Of a stretch of DNA of 64,000 nt, positions 58,798 through 64,000 are shown piece after piece; position 1 is the stretch's first letter, and each line of letters begins with the position of its first letter. The DNA lies in NCBI GenBank assembly GCA_903825465.1, contig CAIKAR010000053.1:1-64000 (forward strand). Reading direction: 5' to 3'. The notes under the pieces are model-generated. The model had not been told where the DNA came from. It ran no database searches and saw only the letters and a program-made list of their open reading frames with translations. The translations under genes and the position numbers were made by a program. This stretch comes from an uncultured Hyphomicrobiales bacterium. GTDB taxonomy: Bacteria; Pseudomonadota; Alphaproteobacteria; Rhizobiales; Beijerinckiaceae.

Positions 58798-58827
58798 TGA
58801 TCCGAAAGAGGATCGATAGCGTATCGA
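58798..58827 (+). promoter_or_regulatory. Candidate RpoE promoter for the rightward lipid operon
   Basis: On the plus strand TGATCC (58798-58803) is followed after 18 bases by TATCGA (58822-58827). It faces the FAD-protein gene at 58906, leaving a leader of about 70 bases. Its -35 is 14 bases from the minus-strand copy, so the two RpoE-type promoters diverge from one centre. Confidence 0.65.
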
Positions 58828-58905
58828 CATGGCGGGTCAATCCAACCTCGCGGCCTTTTCCGAGCGGCGCCGGTCGCCAGGCGGGGGCATTTGGAGTGGG
58901 TGTCC

Positions 58906-60249
58906 ATGCGTGCGCGCGGATTGAACATCGCGGTTGTGGGCAGTGGCGTGGCGGGGCTCTCCGCCGGCTGGCTGCTGTCGCAGGGCAACAGCGTGACTTT
59001 GTTCGAGGCGGACGGACGGCTCGGCGGCCACGGCAACACCGTCGACGCTTATTCGCCGAACGGCCCCGTGGCGGTGGACACCGGGTTCATCGTCTACAAC
59101 GAAGCGACCTATCCGAATCTTGTCGCGCTCTTCAGGCACCTGAACATACCGACGAAAGAGTCGGACATGTCGTTCGCCGTTTCCATCGACAATGGCGCGC
59201 TCGAATACAATGGCACCAACCTCGCGGGCTTGTTCGCTCAACCGTCCAATTGTCTGCGGCCGCGCTTCTGGCGAATGTTGCTCGGAATTCGGCGATTTTA
59301 TCGGGAGGCGGCCGCCGACCTCGCCGTCATGGGAGACATGTCGCTCAACGACTATCTCAAGCGGAAGGGATATGACGCGGCGTTTCGCGACGACCACCTC
59401 CTGCCCATGGCGGCCGCCATCTGGTCCACGCCCGCCGATCGGATTGGCGAATACCCGGCCGCGGCGTTGGTCCGCTTTTGCCAAAACCACGGCCTTCTCC
59501 AGGCGCGCGACAGGCCCGCGTGGCGCACCGTGGATGGCGGCAGCCGGGTCTATATCGAGCGTCTTGCGCGGGAAATATCGCCAGCCATTCGGACAAGCGC
59601 GCCCGTTAAGAGCATTCGGCGAACGAGCGATGGCGTCGCCGTGCGAACACAGGACGGCGACGAGGAGACCTACGACCATGTGGTTCTGGCGAGCCACGCC
59701 GACCAGTCGCTGGCCATTCTCGCCGATCCCACGCCGCGGGAGCGCCGCCTCCTTGGCGCCTTTCATTACGGCGCGAACGACGCCGTTCTGCATACGGACG
59801 CCGCGCTGATGCCGAAACGCCGCGCGGCGTGGGCGAGCTGGAACTATCTCGCGCGATCGGGGGCTTCGCGAACGCGCCCGTGCGTCACCTACTGGATGAA
59901 CAACCTGCAAGGCATTCCGGGGCCGACTCCGCTTTTCGTGACCCTCAATCCAGACAGGCCGATCCGCGAGGACCGCGTTTCACAAAAGTTTTGTTACGAA
60001 CATCCGCTCTTCGACGCCGCCGCCATGGACGCGCAAAAACAGCTTTGGTCGCTCCAGGGCGACGGCGGCGTCTGGTTTTGCGGCGCGTATTTCGGGTCCG
60101 GCTTTCACGAGGATGGATTGCAGGCGGGCCTTGCCGTCGCCGAACAACTGGGCGGCGCGCGCCGGCCCTGGACCGTCCCGAACGAATCATCCCGCATCTG
60201 GATCGACGGCGCGGAGCGGCGGCGCCCCGCGCGGGAGGCTGCGGAATGA
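58906..60249 (+). CDS. FAD-dependent amine-oxidase-like protein (candidate fatty acyl desaturase)
   Basis: The 447-residue protein has the dinucleotide site AVVGSGVAGLSAGWLL (G12, G14, G17), the GGHGNTV motif after the second strand, VDTGFIVYNEATYPNL and the C-terminal FAD segment WFCGAYFGSGFHEDGLQAGLAVAEQL. Close relatives lie with DUF1365 and Cfa genes in RpoE regulons; one of these enzymes is the proposed desaturase UfaD of furan fatty acid synthesis. GGAG precedes ATG 58906; TTG 58891 is possible but less likely. Its TGA overlaps the DUF1365 start. Confidence 0.85.
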   Translation: MRARGLNIAVVGSGVAGLSAGWLLSQGNSVTLFEADGRLGGHGNTVDAYSPNGPVAVDTGFIVYNEATYPNLVALFRHLNIPTKESDMSFAVSIDNGALEYNGTNLAGLFAQPSNCLRPRFWRMLLGIRRFYREAAADLAVMGDMSLNDYLKRKGYDAAFRDDHLLPMAAAIWSTPADRIGEYPAAALVRFCQNHGLLQARDRPAWRTVDGGSRVYIERLAREISPAIRTSAPVKSIRRTSDGVAVRTQDGDEETYDHVVLASHADQSLAILADPTPRERRLLGAFHYGANDAVLHTDAALMPKRRAAWASWNYLARSGASRTRPCVTYWMNNLQGIPGPTPLFVTLNPDRPIREDRVSQKFCYEHPLFDAAAMDAQKQLWSLQGDGGVWFCGAYFGSGFHEDGLQAGLAVAEQLGGARRPWTVPNESSRIWIDGAERRRPAREAAE

Positions 60250-61031
60250 GCTTGCGAAACAGCGCGCTTTACGTGGGATCCGTGAGTCACACGCGCGTGC
60301 GGCCGCGCCGCCATCATTTGCGCTATCGCATGTTTTCGCTGCTCGTCGATCTGGACGAGTTGCCGCGCGTCGCCCGGCATTGCCGTTTGTTTTCGCATAA
60401 TTCGTTCAACTTGTTCAGTTTTCACGACCGCGATTTCGGTGACGGCGGGGCGACGCCGCTGCGCGAACAGGTCGAAGCCATTTTGACAAGCGCGGGCATT
60501 CCCAGCGACGGCCCCATAAGAATATTCGCCATGCCGCGCGTGCTGGGGCACGCGTTCAATCCGATCAGCGTCTTCTTCTGCCATAGCGCCGACGGCGGTC
60601 TTCGCGCCGTGCTTTACGAGGTCCACAATACGTTTGGCGAGCGCCACAGCTATCTCTTGCCGGTTTCGCCCGACGCTGGCCCGCTCATCCGCCAACAGTG
60701 CGACAAGGAGTTCCACGTCTCGCCGTTCATGGACATGCGAATGAAATACCGCTTTCGCGTGAAACCGCCGGGCGATTCCATTCGTATCGGCGTCATGAGT
60801 TCCGACGACACCGGACCGATGATAGCGGCGACATACGCGGCGACGCGCGTTTCGTTGAGCGACGCCTCGCTGGCCCGGGTCTTCGCGACCCATCCGCTTG
60901 TCACCTTGAAGGTTGTTGGCGCGATCCATTGGGAAGCGCTGCGCCTTTGGCTGAAGGGCGTTGGCGTGCGTTCCAAGCCGCCGCCGCCCCGGACATTGGT
61001 GACAATCGGCCGGCCCGAATTCGAGAGTTGA
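60246..61031 (+). CDS. DUF1365 family protein
   Basis: The 261-residue protein has the DUF1365 hallmarks: YVGSVSHTRVRPRRHHLRYRMF near the start, RIFAMPRVLGHAFNPISVFFC in the middle and KEFHVSPFMDMRMKYRFRV. Conserved His residues in these motifs suggest metal or lipid chemistry, but no activity is established to my knowledge; in Rhodobacter a homologue is needed for the RpoE singlet-oxygen response. ATGA coupling to the FAD gene and 12 bases to the next Cfa gene make one operon. Confidence 0.88.
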   Translation: MSLRNSALYVGSVSHTRVRPRRHHLRYRMFSLLVDLDELPRVARHCRLFSHNSFNLFSFHDRDFGDGGATPLREQVEAILTSAGIPSDGPIRIFAMPRVLGHAFNPISVFFCHSADGGLRAVLYEVHNTFGERHSYLLPVSPDAGPLIRQQCDKEFHVSPFMDMRMKYRFRVKPPGDSIRIGVMSSDDTGPMIAATYAATRVSLSDASLARVFATHPLVTLKVVGAIHWEALRLWLKGVGVRSKPPPPRTLVTIGRPEFES

Positions 61032-61043
61032 AGAGGTTCAACG

Positions 61044-62279
61044 ATGTCCAGCGCCGAAACCAACGCGTTGAACGGCTTCGCGCGGCCAAAGGCGGCGCGG
61101 GGGTCCTGGATTGGCGCGACGGCGCTGAGGCAGGTGCTCGCGGTTCTTCAGATCGGCCGTCTGCGCGTGACGCTTCCTTCGGGCGAAGAGATCGACTGCG
61201 AGGGCTCGTCGCCGGGGGTCGAAGCCGACTTGACCATTCACAAATGGCGCGCGTTGCGCCGACTGGCGAGCGGCGGCGACATCGGCTTCGCGAAATCCTA
61301 TATCGACGGGGACTGGTCGACCTCCGATTTGACGCGTCTGATCGAACTGGTCGCGGTCAACGGGCCCGACATCGTCGCGCGCATGAGCGGCCACGCGCTG
61401 TTTCGGGCGGCGAATTGGCTTTCGCATCTTCGCCGCGCCAACACCCGCGCCGGGAGCCGGCGCAACATCGAAGAGCACTACGACCTCGGCAACGATTTCT
61501 ATCGCTTGTGGCTCGACGGATCGATGCTTTACTCGTCGGCGGTCTACGCGGGCGAGACCGACACGCTGGAAGAGGCGCAGCGGCGGAAAATGGATCACAT
61601 CCTGGAGCTTCTCGATGTTTCGCCAGGGCAGTCGGTGCTTGAAATAGGCTGCGGCTGGGGCGCGCTGGCCTGCGAAATCGCGCGGAAAGCGGACGTTCGC
61701 GTCACGGGGATCACGCTGTCTCCGTCACAGCTCGCGTTCGCCGCCGACCGCGTCAGGACGCGGCGGTTGGAAGAGCGCGTGGATCTTCGCATCGAGGACT
61801 ACCGCGACACCAGGGGACAGTTCGATCGAATCGTGTCGATCGAGATGATAGAAGCGGTGGGGCTCAAATATTGGCCAAGCTATTTCGACACCCTCGGAAA
61901 TGGGTTGAAACCCGGCGGCGTATCCGTTGTGCAAGCCATCACGATCTCCGAAGACCGGTTTGAAGCCTACCGGGCCCGGCCGGATTTCATCCAGCGTTTT
62001 ATTTTTCCCGGCGGATTTCTGCCGACGAAAAGCGCGCTCGCGCTGGCGGCGACGCGCGCGGGGCTCGAATTGCGGGAAACCCGCCACTTCGGCGCGAGCT
62101 ACGCGCTGACGCTGCGGGAATGGCGCAAGCGCTTCGTCCAGGCGTGGCCGCAAATTCGCGAACTTGGCTTCGACGATCAATTCAAACGCCTGTGGGAATA
62201 CTACCTTTGCTACTGCGAGGCGGGGTTCAAGACCGGCGCGATCGACGTCGGGCTTTACGCGTTCGTTCACAAGGCTTGA
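61044..62279 (+). CDS. Cfa-like SAM-dependent lipid methyltransferase (second copy)
   Basis: The 411-residue protein has the full cyclopropane-synthase layout: IEEHYDLGNDFYRLWLDG, YSSAVYAGETDTLEEAQ, the SAM loop VLEIGCGWGALACEIA, EMIEAVGLKYW and FGASYALTLREW. Two residues of the E. coli Cfa bicarbonate site differ: S165 stands for Cys139 and Q297 for His266, while E270 and Y353 are kept. It may therefore not make cyclopropanes but methylated olefins, as the furan fatty acid methylase UfaM does. It is the third gene of the rightward RpoE-type operon. Confidence 0.9.
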   Translation: MSSAETNALNGFARPKAARGSWIGATALRQVLAVLQIGRLRVTLPSGEEIDCEGSSPGVEADLTIHKWRALRRLASGGDIGFAKSYIDGDWSTSDLTRLIELVAVNGPDIVARMSGHALFRAANWLSHLRRANTRAGSRRNIEEHYDLGNDFYRLWLDGSMLYSSAVYAGETDTLEEAQRRKMDHILELLDVSPGQSVLEIGCGWGALACEIARKADVRVTGITLSPSQLAFAADRVRTRRLEERVDLRIEDYRDTRGQFDRIVSIEMIEAVGLKYWPSYFDTLGNGLKPGGVSVVQAITISEDRFEAYRARPDFIQRFIFPGGFLPTKSALALAATRAGLELRETRHFGASYALTLREWRKRFVQAWPQIRELGFDDQFKRLWEYYLCYCEAGFKTGAIDVGLYAFVHKA

Positions 62280-62325
62280 CCCGCGGCTGGCCAAGGTTCC
62301 GACGAAATCGAAATGCGATGGCATC

Positions 62326-62697
62326 ATGCGACGAATGGCTTGTTTCGCCGCGTTTTGGGTGGCGCTTTCCACACCCTGCGTGGCGCAAGGCCTCGACGGC
62401 GAGTGGGCGCGAGGCGATGGCCAGGCGCGCGTGCGCATCGAAGCCTGTGGAACCTCGACTTGCGCCATCAACACCTGGATCAAGGATCCGGCGAGCGGCG
62501 AAAAAGTCGGCGACCGCCTGATTATGAACGTCGAGGCTTCGGGGCCCAACAAGTTCGCCGGTCAAGCGTCGGATCCGCAGCGAGGCCTCACCTACAACAT
62601 CGAAATCGACATGGCGTTGGCCAACGCGATGACGACGCGGGGCTGCGTGCTCGGACACCTGCTCTGCAAAACAGTTGGTTGGACGCGGATTAAATGA
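62326..62697 (+). CDS. DUF2147 exported protein
   Basis: The 123-residue protein has a signal peptide (cleavage near VAQG) and the DUF2147 layout: DGEWARGDGQARVRIEACGTSTCAI, INTWIKDPASGEKVGDRLI and a C-terminal GCVLGHLLCKTVGWTRI with Cys residues that probably form disulfides. Function unknown. It follows the second Cfa gene by 46 bases; ATG 62335 is an alternative start. Confidence 0.82.
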   Translation: MRRMACFAAFWVALSTPCVAQGLDGEWARGDGQARVRIEACGTSTCAINTWIKDPASGEKVGDRLIMNVEASGPNKFAGQASDPQRGLTYNIEIDMALANAMTTRGCVLGHLLCKTVGWTRIK

Positions 62698-62713
62698 GCG
62701 GCGGGTCGCGCCA

Positions 62714-63688
62714 ATGCCGCTAGCCGCGGCGATCGCGCTGGCCACGGCGGCGGCGGCTTCAGAGCTGTTCACCTGGGCGTGGAGCCGCGCCATTTCAAAG
62801 CGTTATCCGCCGACAGGCCAGTTGGTATTGCTGGGTCATGGGAAAATCCACTACACGCGCCGCGCGCCCGAGGTCGCGGCGCTTGGGCATGTGTTGCTCA
62901 TTCACGGCGCCAGCGGCAACGAGGCGGACATGATGATTCCCCTCGGCGACAGGCTGGCGGCGAAGGGATTCGATGTCGTCGCCATTGACCGGCCGGGGCA
63001 TGGTTGCAGCGATCGCCTTGGCGCCGACACGTTGAAGGCCCAGGCCGCGACAATCGCGCTGTTCTGCCGGCGCATGGGCGTCGGCCCGGCCATCGTGGTG
63101 GGACATTCGCTGGGGGGCGCCGTTGCGACGACCCTTGCGCTGGAAAACGCCGAACTAACGGCCGGGCTTGTTCTGCTCTCGTCGGTCACGCATCCCTGGC
63201 CGGGCGGGGCTGTGGGATGGCATTCCCGGGTAGCGGCGGCTCCCGTCATTGGCCGCCTGTTCGCGTGGACGCTGGTGGCGCCGGTGGGGTTGTCGACCAT
63301 CGATCGTCTGCTGACGACGGTTTTCGCGCCGCAACCCACGCCGGCGGACTATGCCGCTCGCACAGGCGTGAAGCGCGTGCTGAGGCCCTCCAATTTCATC
63401 GCGAACGCGCGGGATTTGCTCGATTTATATCCAACGGTGAAATCGCAGGTGGCGCGGCTTTCAACCATCAAATCGCCGACCGCGCTGATCGCGGGCGACG
63501 AAGACAAGGTTGTTTCCACGCGGATTCACAGCATGGCCGCGCACGCCGCCATCGACGGCTCGCGATTGACGATATTGCGCGAGACGGGACATTCCCCTCA
63601 TTGGAGCCAACCGGACCTCGTCGTCGACGCCATTTGCGCGATCGCGTTGCGGAGAAACCACGCGGATATGTCGGCATCGGGCGCGTAG
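62714..63688 (+). CDS. Alpha/beta hydrolase with N-terminal membrane helix
   Basis: The 324-residue protein begins with a hydrophobic helix (about 1-25), then the hydrolase core: LLIHGASGNEADM (oxyanion), nucleophile elbow GHSLGG with S132, acid in IAGDEDKV and His in ETGHSPHWSQ. It may act on lipids at the membrane, fitting the lipid-modifying operon it closes; this is inference from position. ATG 62714 is close behind the DUF2147 stop. Confidence 0.82.
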   Translation: MPLAAAIALATAAAASELFTWAWSRAISKRYPPTGQLVLLGHGKIHYTRRAPEVAALGHVLLIHGASGNEADMMIPLGDRLAAKGFDVVAIDRPGHGCSDRLGADTLKAQAATIALFCRRMGVGPAIVVGHSLGGAVATTLALENAELTAGLVLLSSVTHPWPGGAVGWHSRVAAAPVIGRLFAWTLVAPVGLSTIDRLLTTVFAPQPTPADYAARTGVKRVLRPSNFIANARDLLDLYPTVKSQVARLSTIKSPTALIAGDEDKVVSTRIHSMAAHAAIDGSRLTILRETGHSPHWSQPDLVVDAICAIALRRNHADMSASGA

Positions 63689-63807
63689 CGCCTCGTCCAG
63701 TCTCGCCGGAACCGGGCGCGAACGGCGATCGATAAAATTCAAGCGATTGCGATGGCGGCAAGTTTAAGCGTCGCGTGCGAACTCCCCTAAGTGACGCGGG
63801 GGTTGAG

Positions 63808-64000
63808 ATGTTGACGCGAATTGTCGGGTTGTTTTCGCGCGGAGTCTTTCGCCGCTTCGCTTCGCCGGCGGGGCGGGCCGGGTCTGTCAGCGCGCTGGCG
63901 GCGCTGATGTTCATACCAGCGCTGGCTCTCGCGGGTTTCTCGATCGACTACGGCATGGCGCTGCGAACGCGTGCGCGCCTGAACGGCGCGGCGGACACAG
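63808..64000 (+). CDS. TadG-like pilus assembly protein (N-terminal part, runs off the window)
   Basis: The visible 64 codons encode a basic start, then a hydrophobic helix (ALAALMFIPALALAGFSIDY) and the ALRTRARLNGAADT segment, the same N-terminal pattern as the TadG-like protein at 276. The gene continues beyond the window. GGGG precedes the ATG. It is probably not a close paralogue of the first copy, judging by the N-terminus only. Confidence 0.72.
   Translation, partial: MLTRIVGLFSRGVFRRFASPAGRAGSVSALAALMFIPALALAGFSIDYGMALRTRARLNGAADT

Overview
The window is high-GC chromosomal DNA from an alphaproteobacterium, most likely a member of Hyphomicrobiales (Rhizobiales). The evidence is the CcrM methyltransferase beside RNase HII, two long solitary porins of the rhizobial type, a DUF2336 protein, an RpoE/ChrR pair and TadG-like proteins at both ends. 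I cannot name a genus. No rRNA, tRNA, CRISPR array, insertion sequence or prophage is visible. Genes are densely packed, with many 4-base overlaps.

Layout. 0.3-4.5 kb: a TadG-like pilus protein, a strong terminator, priA and an EVE-domain protein. 4.5-7.8 kb: an enoyl-CoA hydratase and two luciferase-like monooxygenases. 7.9-14.2 kb: ohr, tex, a HbpS/GlcG-like protein with a PQQ dehydrogenase, and an orphan TctC-type binding protein. 14.3-19.6 kb: leuD and leuC, separated by a MarR-like regulator, a zincin and a VOC protein, then a second VOC protein, a small membrane protein and a glutathione transferase. 19.6-24.7 kb: an ABC-F ATPase, polyprenyl diphosphate synthase and kup. 24.8-29.2 kb: a catabolic-looking cluster (two alpha/beta hydrolases, TctC, a cupin, a CoA-ester lyase and a MaoC hydratase). 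29.3-34.8 kb: a DUF2336 protein and two tandem porins with AT-rich, palindrome-filled leaders.

34.9-37.2 kb: a small winged-helix protein and divergent mntR/mntH. 37.2-41.8 kb: ccrM, rnhB, a tail-anchored unknown, a radical SAM protein and a small glycosyltransferase-like protein. 41.8-49.3 kb: moaB, a YpfJ-type peptidase, uracil-DNA glycosylase, TerB, an SDR, an amidotransferase, a CAP lipoprotein, a DUF47/Pit phosphate module and a NUDIX protein. 49.3-54.6 kb: a large MscS-type channel and the elongation factor P lysylation set epmB-epmA, divergent from efp.

55.0-63.7 kb is the most interesting part. An ECF sigma factor and its zinc/cupin anti-sigma factor ChrR lead a leftward run (rpoE, chrR, DUF1295, Cfa-like methyltransferase, small membrane protein). 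They face a rightward run (FAD amine-oxidase-like protein, DUF1365, second Cfa-like methyltransferase, DUF2147, alpha/beta hydrolase). Between them are two back-to-back TGATCC elements, each followed 18 bases later by a TAT-type -10. In Rhodobacter sphaeroides, RpoE/ChrR answers singlet oxygen, and enzymes of these families remodel unsaturated membrane acyl chains, including furan fatty acid synthesis. I infer that this locus is a compact singlet-oxygen and membrane-lipid stress island with its regulator embedded in it.
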